Shown here: one piece after another, positions 1 to 6,459 of the stretch | Position numbering within the stretch: the first letter of the stretch is position 1 | Layout: every line of letters begins with the position of its first letter | Assembly (NCBI GenBank): GCA_022865525.1 | Contig: JALHSV010000463.1 | Location: forward strand, 1-7,989 | Source: Thermodesulfovibrionales bacterium | GTDB lineage: Bacteria > Nitrospirota > Thermodesulfovibrionia > Thermodesulfovibrionales > SM23-35 | Length of the DNA: 7,989 bases | Direction of reading: 5' to 3' | The notes under the pieces: model-generated | Database searches by the model: none | Seen by the model: only the letters and a program-made list of their open reading frames with translations | Told to the model about the DNA's origin: nothing | Position numbers and translations under genes: made by a program

Positions 1-2
1 TC

Positions 3-758
3 ATGAACATTAAACGGGCATTCAGAGTATGGCAGAGAAATCTCACGGTCTATACGAAGCTCTACAAATCGAGCCTGGCCCTGAATTTCGTCGAACCGGT
101 TCTCTACCTTGCTGCATTAGGTCTCGGCCTCGGAGCATTTGTCCAGGAGATAAACGGTGTTCCGTATATTCAGTTTATCGCCCCCGGTATCATTGCCTCG
201 TCGTCTATGTTTGCAGCAATCTACGAGTGCACCTACGGCACCTATGTGCGAATGACATATCAGAAAACATTCGACGCCATACTGGCAACACCTGTTAATG
301 TTGATGACCTTGTGCTCGGTGAACTCATGTGGGGGGCTACGAAGAGCCTTCTCTACGGTACGATCATCATTCTTGTGATATCTCTGTTTGGTCTTGTGGA
401 ATCTCCACTGATAGTCCTTGTCATACCTGTCCTTTTCATAACCGGCCTGATCTTTTCAGAGATATCGCTGATATTTACTGCAATAATCCCCGGGATCGAT
501 TCGTATAATTATTTTTATACCCTTTTTATGACGCCGATGTTTCTCTTTTCCGGGATCTTCTTCCCCCTAAATAATCTATCTCCTGTTGTTGCAAAGATAG
601 CATTTTTCACACCGCTCTATCACCTTGTTAACATATGCAGGGGGCTGGCATCAGGAAGGCCGGCTCTTTGCACATGGGACACCGTGTGGATCCTTGCCGT
701 AGTCTTGATACTTGCTCCCTATCCCTTCAGGTTGATGCGCAGACGGATTGTAAAATGA
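3..758 (+). CDS. ABC-2 type transporter permease, NodJ-like
   Basis: This is an inner-membrane permease of an ABC exporter. The 251 residues show about six hydrophobic segments (roughly 26-46, 58-76, 116-134, 137-160, 168-188 and 226-241). They also carry ABC-2/NodJ-type features: the PGIIASSSM stretch after the first loop, the RMTYQKTFDAILATPV cytoplasmic segment, and FSGIFFPLNNLSP followed by FFTPLYHLVN near the C-terminus. The protein ends in a basic tail (RLMRRR). The ATG sits in an ATGA context at the window's left edge, and TGA at 4-6 could be the stop of an upstream gene. By family custom that gene would be the ATP-binding partner (NodI-like), but it is not visible. The length fits the family (about 250-260 residues). 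The substrate cannot be told from sequence; NodIJ proteins export lipo-oligosaccharides in rhizobia, but most relatives are uncharacterised or linked to drug or polysaccharide export. The family call is firm; a nodJ name would overstate the function. Confidence 0.88.
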   Translation: MNIKRAFRVWQRNLTVYTKLYKSSLALNFVEPVLYLAALGLGLGAFVQEINGVPYIQFIAPGIIASSSMFAAIYECTYGTYVRMTYQKTFDAILATPVNVDDLVLGELMWGATKSLLYGTIIILVISLFGLVESPLIVLVIPVLFITGLIFSEISLIFTAIIPGIDSYNYFYTLFMTPMFLFSGIFFPLNNLSPVVAKIAFFTPLYHLVNICRGLASGRPALCTWDTVWILAVVLILAPYPFRLMRRRIVK

Positions 759-798
759 GTAATAATTCCAATAGGTCTCTATAGAAGTTTCATATGCT

Positions 799-872
799 GT
801 CATTCCGGCTTGGCCGGAATCTTTCTTGTTTCTTGGCTGCATTCAGAAGGATTCCCGCCAAGCGGGAATGAC
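799..872. repeat. Inverted pair of palindromic repeat units (REP/dRS3-like), possible bidirectional terminator
   Basis: Two 23-bp units (799-821 and 850-872) lie in opposite orientation, 28 bp apart. Each is itself a hairpin with a perfect 8-bp stem and 3-nt loop: ATTCCGGC-TTG-GCCGGAAT at 802-820 and ATTCCCGC-CAA-GCGGGAAT at 851-869. The reverse complement of the second unit differs from the first at only two positions, and those two bases pair with each other in the stem, so the change is compensatory. The pair lies in the 162-bp spacer between the convergent permease and ntrX genes. It resembles the ATTCCC...GGGAAT repeats scattered through many bacterial genomes. No clear T-run follows either hairpin, so a terminator role is inferred from position only. 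Confidence 0.75.
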
Positions 873-920
873 AATCTAATAGGCCGAACATTGAAACATT
901 GGAACAGCGTTCGCCACGTA

Positions 921-2264
921 TCATGGTGTTTTGATATCGTATGCCTTAATCTTCCGGTGGAGGTTGCTTCGCTCGATGTCGAGAATTTCCGCTGTCTTTG
1001 AAATATTCCAGTTATTCTCCTCAAGCTTCTTGATAATGAAGTCTTTTTCAAATGATTCCCGTGCCTCTTTGAGCGTGTTAAACGTAAAATAGTCTGAACG
1101 GGCAGCTTCGCCAAGGATAATATTTTTTGGAGTTACTGTATTGGAAGGGATCATAATGACGAGCCGCTCAATGACGTTCCTGAGTTCCCTGATATTCCCC
1201 GGCCAATCATAAACCTCGAGCATTTTTAGTCCTTCAGGAGTTATTTTCTTCGGCTTCTGACCGTACTCTGCAGCAAAATACCCGAGGAAATAATCGACCA
1301 GCTCCGGGATATCCTCCTTCCTCTCCCTGAGGGGTGGAAGGGGAATGGGAATGACATTCAGCCTGTAAAAAAGGTCTTCCCTGAAGGTGCTCTTCTTTAC
1401 TTCCTCTGCAAGATCCTTGTTTGTGGCAGAAATAATCCTGACATCTACTTTGATATTCTTGCTGCCTCCCACACGCTGGAATTCCTGGGTTTCGATCACA
1501 CGAAGTACCTTGGCCTGTGTTGAGAGAGACATGTCTCCTACCTCATCGAGGAACAAGGTCCCTTCATCAGCAAGTTCGAATTTGCCTTTTTTCCTCTCAA
1601 AAGCCCCGGTAAAGGAACCCTTTTCGTGACCGAACAGTTCGCTCTCTATAAGTTCCTGTGGTATCGCAGCACAATTCATTTCGATGAAAGGCTTACTTGC
1701 CCGGGTACTGCTTCCATGGAGTGTATGAGCAACAAGTTCTTTCCCTGCACCACTCTCACCGAGGATGAGTACCCTGCCGTTGCTCTTTGCTGCCATATCG
1801 ATCTGCTCGCCGAGCTGTTTCATTTTGGGTGAATTTCCGATGAGACGCCATTTTTCCGTCAAATCCTGTTTGAGGGCCCTGTTCTCCAGTTCGAGTGTTC
1901 GTCTTTCAAGAGCCCTGCTGGCAACCAATAAAACCCGCTCAAGGGAAAGTGGTTTCTCCAGAAAATCATATGCACCTATCCTCGTTGCATTTACCGCGAG
2001 TTCTATATTCCCGTGGCCCGAGATCATCACAATGGGGAGTTCCGGATTCCGTTCCCGTATCTTCGTGAGGGCCTGAATGCCATCGATTCCCGGAAGCCAG
2101 ACATCAAGAAACATCAGGTCAGGGGTCTGCTCTTTCAGCATATCAAAGGCTTCTTCAGCGGTACCCGCTGTCAGGACGGTATATCCCTCATCTTCAAATA
2201 TCCCCGAGAGACTTTCACGGATTCCCTCTTCGTCATCCACTATGAATACGACGGTGTCTGTCAT
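921..2264 (-). CDS. ntrX: Sigma-54-dependent response regulator NtrX
   Basis: This cytoplasmic two-component regulator of the NtrC family is the likely partner of the NtrY kinase encoded directly upstream. The 447 residues contain a receiver domain (about 4-118) with acidic pair D10/D11, phospho-acceptor D54, S82 and K104. A sigma-54 AAA+ domain (about 142-370) follows, with Walker A GESGAGKE (169-176), Walker B GTLFLDE (235-241), a loop-1 motif read as GSFTGA (216-221), FREDLFYRL (294-302) carrying the presumed arginine finger, and WPGNIRELRN (354-363). A Fis-type helix-turn-helix ends the protein (about 419-442, SKTAEILDIERSNLHRKIK), and the ERSNLHRKIKA form is typical of NtrX. The ATG abuts the ntrY stop (TAAATG), and a GGAG lies inside the last ntrY codons, so translation is probably coupled. 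The family is known for nitrogen and redox control, but the targets here are not visible. The loop-1 motif has Ser in place of the usual second-position Ala. Confidence 0.95.
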   Translation of the reverse strand: MTDTVVFIVDDEEGIRESLSGIFEDEGYTVLTAGTAEEAFDMLKEQTPDLMFLDVWLPGIDGIQALTKIRERNPELPIVMISGHGNIELAVNATRIGAYDFLEKPLSLERVLLVASRALERRTLELENRALKQDLTEKWRLIGNSPKMKQLGEQIDMAAKSNGRVLILGESGAGKELVAHTLHGSSTRASKPFIEMNCAAIPQELIESELFGHEKGSFTGAFERKKGKFELADEGTLFLDEVGDMSLSTQAKVLRVIETQEFQRVGGSKNIKVDVRIISATNKDLAEEVKKSTFREDLFYRLNVIPIPLPPLRERKEDIPELVDYFLGYFAAEYGQKPKKITPEGLKMLEVYDWPGNIRELRNVIERLVIMIPSNTVTPKNIILGEAARSDYFTFNTLKEARESFEKDFIIKKLEENNWNISKTAEILDIERSNLHRKIKAYDIKTP

Positions 2265-4304
2265 TTAACTCTCCTTCATCGGTATCGATATGGAAAAAAT
2301 CGTACCACGTGGTTCATTGTCCTGCACCCTGATGTGGCCTGCGTGTTCTGTGACAATCCTGCTTGCTATTGCGAGACCGAGGCCGGTTCCGTCTTTCTTC
2401 GTTGAAAAGTATGGCAGGAATAATTTCTCCTTGTCGTCATCCCGAATCCCGGGTCCGTTGTCCGCAATTGAAACATGGGCTGTTTCAGACAGCATATCAA
2501 AATCGACGGTCACATCGATCCGGCCACTATTCGTCATTGCCTGTATCGCATTGTCAAAAATATTGATTAAGACCCTTTTGAATTGTTCCCCGTCGAGGTC
2601 CACCTGCGGAGGGTTATCAGGTATTGTTATGGTTATATCCAGCCCTTTATAATCCCGGTAGAGATTTGCAACCTCATGGACCAGGGCAGGAAGCGAACTC
2701 GGCATCTTTCGGATCTCGGGCATTTTCCCGAATTTTGAAAATTCATCAACCAGCCTCTTCAGGCTATCGACTTCCTTTACAATAGTTTTTGTAGACCGGT
2801 GGAAAACATCATCGAAATCGGCATCTTTCTGTTCCCATTTTTTGAGCATGCGCTCTGCTGAAAGCTTAATGGGGGTGAGCGGGTTTTTGATCTCATGGGC
2901 TATTTTCTTCGCAACATCCTGCCAGGTGAGCGCTTTCTGGGCCTCGATGATATCGGTGATATCATCAACAACAACGAGCATCCCGATATACTTTTCTGCA
3001 TCCTTGAGCCCTATGATAAAAACCTGGAGTGTAAGCTTCCTGTTCCCTATGAGCGCCTTCACCTCTCTCTTGAAGGGTTTGAATTCCTTTCCTTCAATGC
3101 TGCTGACGACATTTCTGAGCGCTTCCGAATGTATCAGCGCGAGAAGCTCCCGGTAATTCTTGGTCAGGACCTGACCGGGACTGATGTTGATGATCGAACA
3201 CGCGCGTTTATTGATCATCAGGATATGACCGGCAGTGTCAAGCATGATAACCCCGGAGTTGATATTATCGAGGATATTTTCCAAAAAAAGTCTCCGCCGG
3301 TCGGATTCAACATATGCTGACTGGAGCGATTTTTTCCCCTCCTTCAACTCTTTGACCATATGATTAAATGAATTCACGAGAAGCCCTATCTCGTCCTCCC
3401 TTTTGATCTGAACTTGTACATCAAGATCACCTCCAGCAACAAGCTCTGTTGCCTGTGCAAGGGTCTGTACCGGATCTGTTATCCCTTTTGAAATTTTCAG
3501 TCCAACCCAGAGAGCCATAAACGCGATAACCAGGGTGAGAAACCCGAGGATTATGAGGTAATTTACCTTTATGGGCAGTTTCCACGCTTCGAGTGCAAGG
3601 TAATTCTCATAGGCATCTTTTATATTTCCTACATGCCTCATAATTTTCGGAGCAACCTGGGTGTCGACGACGATTACTCCTGTCTGTCTGCCTTTTTTAT
3701 TGTATTCCGGGATAACAGCCTGTATGATATCCCCTTTTCCCCCTGAAATAATCTCGGTGCCCTCCTTGCCTGCAAATGCAGTTCTTACGGTCTCGGTAGC
3801 GTTCAGCGGCATGGCAGAAAACCGTCTCACGTGATAATTTTCTGAAATTTTTCCCCCTGCACGGAAAGTCCTTGCATAATCAAGGGCCTTTTGTCTCTCT
3901 ATCTCATAAATCGTTTTTGCAATCTCGATGGAGTCTTCCAAAGGTTTCTTTATCTGTGGAGCAAACCATCTGTCAATATAATTGGCAATAAGTCCACTGG
4001 ACAGGATGAACAGAGAAAGTGCGGGTAAAAGGGTCAGTGCAACAAGAATAATAGTGAGCTTTGTCTTGAATTTATATCCGAGAACCCGGTTCCTTCTCTC
4101 AAGGATAAGTGTTATGATGCTTTTTGAGACAAAGAACACCAGTACCAGGAACGCGAGAATGGTCACGTTTAAAAGCAGGAGAAGAAGTATTCGTGTCAGG
4201 AACGGTATCGTTCCGTGTTCCAAATAATGGAGTTCTATCCAGAAGGAAGCAATGATCAGAAGAAACAAAACGATCAATGAGGCACGGAAAAGGGGTTTTG
4301 TCAT
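2265..4304 (-). CDS. ntrY: Membrane sensor histidine kinase NtrY
   Basis: This inner-membrane histidine kinase probably phosphorylates the adjacent NtrX. The 679 residues run in the NtrY order. There are three N-terminal membrane segments (about 8-25, 38-68 and 82-110), an extracytoplasmic region (about 111-245) and a fourth membrane segment (about 247-270). A HAMP domain (about 271-325) and a PAS domain (about 335-450, ILDNINSGVIMLDTAGHI) follow. The HisKA domain has phospho-acceptor H470 in AHEIKNPLTPIKLSAERM. The HATPase_c domain has an N box (NIFDNAIQA, 581-589), G1 (DNGPGI, 615-620), an F box (LPYFSTK) and G2 (GTGLGL, 639-644). All catalytic motifs are intact. The start ATG overlaps the stop of the preceding DUF4390 gene (ATGA), with AGGAA a few bases upstream. 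The signal sensed is unknown from sequence; NtrY homologues have been tied to nitrogen and redox or oxygen sensing. Confidence 0.95.
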   Translation of the reverse strand: MTKPLFRASLIVLFLLIIASFWIELHYLEHGTIPFLTRILLLLLLNVTILAFLVLVFFVSKSIITLILERRNRVLGYKFKTKLTIILVALTLLPALSLFILSSGLIANYIDRWFAPQIKKPLEDSIEIAKTIYEIERQKALDYARTFRAGGKISENYHVRRFSAMPLNATETVRTAFAGKEGTEIISGGKGDIIQAVIPEYNKKGRQTGVIVVDTQVAPKIMRHVGNIKDAYENYLALEAWKLPIKVNYLIILGFLTLVIAFMALWVGLKISKGITDPVQTLAQATELVAGGDLDVQVQIKREDEIGLLVNSFNHMVKELKEGKKSLQSAYVESDRRRLFLENILDNINSGVIMLDTAGHILMINKRACSIINISPGQVLTKNYRELLALIHSEALRNVVSSIEGKEFKPFKREVKALIGNRKLTLQVFIIGLKDAEKYIGMLVVVDDITDIIEAQKALTWQDVAKKIAHEIKNPLTPIKLSAERMLKKWEQKDADFDDVFHRSTKTIVKEVDSLKRLVDEFSKFGKMPEIRKMPSSLPALVHEVANLYRDYKGLDITITIPDNPPQVDLDGEQFKRVLINIFDNAIQAMTNSGRIDVTVDFDMLSETAHVSIADNGPGIRDDDKEKLFLPYFSTKKDGTGLGLAIASRIVTEHAGHIRVQDNEPRGTIFSISIPMKES

Positions 4305-4873
4305 TTACGCGTTCCTGCAGAAAAAAAAGGAGAATCTTTCTGTATTTTGAATTCGTTCTCAGGCAGAAAGATCATAAAGTAGCCGATGACAGGAGGTAAT
4401 TTCCTTATCTTTGATTCAATAGTCACCCTGACAAAATAGATGCCTTGTTCAAGTTCCCTCACATTTGCAAGCTTTACGTCATTGATGAGCATCGCCCACT
4501 GAATCATGGATTCGAATGCTTTGAACTTTTTCTGCACGAGCGTATTCCCATCACTCGATGTCCCCTTATATGCCATGGTTACCAGGTCGCTCTTCAGGGT
4601 GCGAACAAAGAATTTCCCGGCAACAAATTCGTCTGGCCACATCTTCCAGACCCTGAAAAGATCAACAGTGAACTTGAGCTCTTTTGTCACGCCGCTTCGC
4701 AATTCCTGCAATGATTTTTCATTCAGCGAAAGGGAAGTTGTAACACGGAGTTGATCGTCCTGCACTTTTATTTCAGGCCCAATGATTTCTGTGGCGCCTG
4801 ACCATGCATATGAACAAAGCAGAAACGTTACAAGGGAAAATGTTAGCGTAAGGAGTTTTATCACTCCGTTCAT
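4301..4873 (-). CDS. DUF4390 family secreted protein, first gene of the ntrYX operon
   Basis: The protein has unknown function and is probably periplasmic. From the ATG at 4873 it has 190 residues. They begin with a signal-peptide-like stretch (MNGVIKLLTLTFSLVTFLLC) ending near AWSGA, then a beta-rich domain. DUF4390-like features are the GVTKELKFTVDLFR segment, a central aromatic/basic stretch (VWKMWPDEFV), the K/F-rich FKAFESMIQWAM helix, and the ending VRVTIESKIRKLPP...DSPFF. The open frame extends to ATGs at 4900 and 4933, but those lack a ribosome site and would put 9 to 20 extra residues ahead of the signal peptide. The 4873 ATG has a modest AGG four bases upstream. As I know the family, DUF4390 genes often precede ntrY in betaproteobacteria, and that order is kept here. 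Its stop overlaps the ntrY start (ATGA), which suggests a shared transcript and a job connected with the extracytoplasmic part of NtrY. The link is inferred. Confidence 0.82.
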   Translation of the reverse strand: MNGVIKLLTLTFSLVTFLLCSYAWSGATEIIGPEIKVQDDQLRVTTSLSLNEKSLQELRSGVTKELKFTVDLFRVWKMWPDEFVAGKFFVRTLKSDLVTMAYKGTSSDGNTLVQKKFKAFESMIQWAMLINDVKLANVRELEQGIYFVRVTIESKIRKLPPVIGYFMIFLPENEFKIQKDSPFFSAGTRK

Positions 4874-4926
4874 TTGACCTGTTAGCGTCGAATGTCTCAT
4901 GTTGAACTTTTTTTGCAATGCAAGGC

Positions 4927-4956
4927 TTGACATCTTTAAAAAGTTATTTTCATTAT
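4927..4956 (+). promoter_or_regulatory. Candidate sigma-70 promoter for the adenosine-specific kinase gene
   Basis: TTGACA (4927-4932, a perfect -35 hexamer) is followed after 18 bp by CATTAT (4951-4956, four of six matches to TATAAT). Transcription would start near 4963, about 68 bases ahead of the ATG at 5031. Its -10 element overlaps the minus-strand -10 of the divergent operon, so the two promoters could compete or be co-regulated. Confidence 0.4.
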
Positions 4957-4960
4957 ATCA
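4952..4960 (-). promoter_or_regulatory. Extended -10 promoter for the DUF4390-ntrY-ntrX operon
   Basis: On the minus strand this reads TGATATAAT, a perfect TATAAT (4952-4957) with the TGn extension of an extended -10 promoter. No good -35 hexamer lies at 16-18 bp (the bases there read like ATTTCT), which fits the extended -10 class. The start of transcription would be near 4945, about 70 bases ahead of the preferred ATG at 4873. Assignment is by consensus only. Confidence 0.55.
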
Positions 4961-5030
4961 TAGCTTCGGCAGTGAGAAATCGTGAAGCAAAAGGGCTGGA
5001 CCCTCAGAAACCATTGAGAGGAGACGGTAT

Positions 5031-5513
5031 ATGGAGATAAAAGCTGTAGCTATAGAGATACCCGAAGGGGCTAATATTATCCTCGGGCAGACACATTTCA
5101 TTAAGACGATTGAGGACATATATGAGGTCATCGCAACGGGTGTCCCTCAGGCAAAATTCGGTGTTGCTTTTACGGAAGCGTCAGGTCCATGCCTGATAAG
5201 AACTGAAGGGAATGACGCTGATCTGGTCGATGCCTGTGTAAGGAATCTTCAGGTGATCGGTACCGGACACGTTTTTTGTGTACTTCTGAAGAATGCTTTT
5301 CCTATCAATGTTCTGACCCAGATCAAGAACTGTGCCGAGGTATGCAGTATCTTCTGCGCGACAGCAAATCCTGTTGAAGTGATTGTCGCATGCACATCGC
5401 AGGGCAATGGCGTCCTCGGCGTGATCGACGGGTTTTCACCAAAGGGGATTGAGACATCTGAAGACAGGATACAGAGGAAAGAATTCCTGAGGAAAATAGG
5501 GTATAAATTATAA
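5031..5513 (+). CDS. Adenosine-specific kinase (DUF355/PF04008 family)
   Basis: This small cytoplasmic protein of 160 residues matches the Adenosine_kin family along its full length. Recognisable segments are the N-terminal VAIEIPEGANIILGQTHFIKT, VPQAKFGVAFTEASGPCLIRTEGND, VIGTGHVFCVLLKNAFPINVLTQIK, CSIFCATANPVEVIVA and the glycine-rich GNGVLGVIDGFSPKGIE. The family name comes from structural and ligand work on an archaeal member (Pyrobaculum); its physiological role is poorly settled, and it is unrelated to the ribokinase-type adenosine kinases. Members occur in archaea and in anaerobic or thermophilic bacteria. The ATG is preceded by AGGAG seven bases upstream. The gene is transcribed away from the ntrYX operon. 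It is followed by the palindromic element and then hisI, but no functional link is evident. The family is clear; the enzymatic label is taken from the family. Confidence 0.9.
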   Translation: MEIKAVAIEIPEGANIILGQTHFIKTIEDIYEVIATGVPQAKFGVAFTEASGPCLIRTEGNDADLVDACVRNLQVIGTGHVFCVLLKNAFPINVLTQIKNCAEVCSIFCATANPVEVIVACTSQGNGVLGVIDGFSPKGIETSEDRIQRKEFLRKIGYKL

Positions 5514-5547
5514 TGTCCAACCTGCTTTACCCATGAATTTTATGTGT

Positions 5548-5651
5548 GACGGCAGATACAGTATTTTCGCTCATTCTCGGTCGTATCGACCTCCGAGGTG
5601 AATTCTGTCTTCGACAGTATTCAAATCCGCTCAAATACAATATCTGCCGTC
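5548..5651. repeat. 104-bp palindromic element with 19-bp terminal inverted repeats (MITE-like)
   Basis: The ends are inverted repeats: GACGGCAGATACAGTATTT (5548-5566) and AAATACAATATCTGCCGTC (5633-5651), 17 of 19 positions complementary with the first 11 perfect. Inside are further palindromes: GGTCG-TAT-CGACC (5579-5591, inside CTCGG...CCGAG at 5576-5597), ACCTC-C-GAGGT (5589-5599, which overlaps and so competes with the first), and CTGTC-TTC-GACAG (5605-5617, extended by AAT/ATT around one mismatch). The element fills most of the 180-bp gap between the adenosine-kinase gene and hisI. No coding sequence of its own is convincing. I see no clear target-site duplication. It could be a miniature inverted-repeat element, a palindromic repeat family, or a structured RNA or terminator. 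Confidence 0.7.
5611..5641 (+). promoter_or_regulatory. Weak candidate promoter for hisI within the palindromic element
   Basis: TCGACA (5611-5616, five of six to TTGACA) is followed after 19 bp by TACAAT (5636-5641, five of six to TATAAT). Transcription would begin around 5648, about 46 bases before the hisI ATG. The 19-bp spacer is longer than ideal, and the match may be chance. If real, the repeat element supplies the hisI promoter. Confidence 0.25.
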
Positions 5652-5693
5652 TCGTCAGTGAATAAAGGAATGTTGAATTAACAGGGGGAGACC

Positions 5694-6020
5694 ATGATAC
5701 CAGAGTTAAAATATGACGAAAAAGGCCTGATACCGGCCATTGTTCAGGATGCCGGGAGCGGGGACGTACTGATGTTGGCGTATATGAACAGGCAGTCTCT
5801 TGAAATGACACTCGAAACCGGTTTTACCCATTTCTGGTCGCGCTCAAGACAGAAATACTGGAAAAAGGGTGAGACATCCGGCCATGTGCAGGAGGTCAAG
5901 GGAATCTTCTTTGATTGCGATGCGGATACGCTGCTCGTGAAAGTTATCCAGCACGGGCCAGGTGCGTGCCATACCGGCAACAGGACATGTTTTTACCGGA
6001 ATATCACTAAAGATGAATAA
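5694..6020 (+). CDS. hisI: Phosphoribosyl-AMP cyclohydrolase HisI
   Basis: The enzyme catalyses the third step of histidine biosynthesis: hydrolytic opening of the adenine ring of phosphoribosyl-AMP to give ProFAR, in the cytoplasm. The 108 residues match the stand-alone HisI family end to end: GLIPAIVQDAGSGDVLMLAYMN (11-32), HFWSRSRQKYWKKGETSGHVQ (46-66) and DCDADTLLVKV (74-84), then GPGACHTGNRTCFYR (88-102). The metal ligands are in place: D74/D76/D78 for Mg and C75, C92 and C99 for Zn. The HisE (phosphoribosyl-ATP pyrophosphatase) domain found in HisIE fusions is absent. No other his gene lies in the window, so it is detached from a his operon here. The ATG has a purine-rich GGGGGAG a few bases upstream. 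Its last 14 bases overlap tail-to-tail with the GNAT gene on the other strand, leaving no room for a terminator between them. Confidence 0.96.
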   Translation: MIPELKYDEKGLIPAIVQDAGSGDVLMLAYMNRQSLEMTLETGFTHFWSRSRQKYWKKGETSGHVQEVKGIFFDCDADTLLVKVIQHGPGACHTGNRTCFYRNITKDE

Positions 6021-6459
6021 TAACCGCGTTCTCATCACATTCCGGAAAGCGGTGACAGCGCAGACAATCGCCCCATATTTTCTGGGGAAGGGTTGCTTTG
6101 TCGGTATCGCAAAAACCTAATTTTTTAAAGAATTCCGGGTGATAGGTAAGTGCAAATATCCTTTTTATCCCGAGAGTTTTCGCCTCCTTGATACAGTGCT
6201 TCACCAGATTTTTGCCGATGCCGTGCTTCTGAAAACGCTTCTCTACGGCGAGGGACCTTATCTCGGCAAGGTCTTCCCACATAATGTGGAGAGCACAGAC
6301 ACCGCAAACATTTCCGTCCGCTTCGCATATCAGGAAGTCCCTTAGGGTTTCGTAGAGTTCATTCAGCGACCTCGGGATCATCTGCTCACGTTTTGCGAAA
6401 TCGTTGATAAGCCTGTGGACCTGCTTAAGATCGGATATCTTTGCCTTTCTTATTTTCAA
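6007..6459 (-). CDS. GNAT N-acetyltransferase, short ArgA-like (possible N-acetylglutamate synthase)
   Basis: This is a single-domain acetyl-CoA-dependent acetyltransferase of 150 residues. It opens with the GNAT beta strand (KIRKAKISDLKQVHRLI). EIRSLAV leads into the acetyl-CoA loop QKHGIG (Q77-G82, the Q/R-x-x-G-x-G motif), and FALTYHPEFFKKLGF (102-116) follows. It ends in a cysteine-rich tail with C132, C135 and C141 (DCLRCHRFPECDE). This ending and the LP..IW.DC..C..FP.CDE pattern are what I recall for the short ArgA-like N-acetyltransferases, some of which are validated N-acetylglutamate synthases (first step of arginine synthesis). The substrate is not proven here and other amines remain possible. 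The start is TTG at 6459: an in-frame TGA lies nine bases upstream and the next Met is residue 27, inside the domain. The gene overlaps the 3' end of the gamma-subunit gene by 35 bases, implying co-transcription. Confidence 0.85.
   Translation of the reverse strand: MKIRKAKISDLKQVHRLINDFAKREQMIPRSLNELYETLRDFLICEADGNVCGVCALHIMWEDLAEIRSLAVEKRFQKHGIGKNLVKHCIKEAKTLGIKRIFALTYHPEFFKKLGFCDTDKATLPQKIWGDCLRCHRFPECDENAVIIHL

Noticed and set aside
800..1114. A 104-codon minus-strand open frame over the hairpin pair and the ntrX 3' end
   Set aside because: It overlaps the conserved Fis-type helix-turn-helix of NtrX in another frame and shows no protein-like features.
2013..2405. A 130-codon plus-strand open frame antisense to ntrX and ntrY
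   Set aside because: Both antisense genes are fully conserved here; the frame has low-complexity, non-family sequence and no ribosome site.
4321..4328. Run of eight A (T on the coding strand) near the end of the DUF4390 gene, as a possible slippage or phase-variation tract
   Set aside because: Eight bases is short, the frame is intact, and the tract lies a few codons before the stop, so slippage would have little effect on the protein.
5005..5021. Weak CTCA/TGAG pairing just before the ribosome site of the adenosine-kinase gene
   Set aside because: A four-pair stem with a loop of about eight bases is expected by chance and would not hide the ribosome site reliably.
5527..5811. A 94-codon minus-strand open frame across the palindromic element and the hisI start
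   Set aside because: It runs through the inverted repeats and antisense to the well-conserved start of hisI, has no recognisable domain, and is rich in Arg/Ser as expected of a spurious frame.
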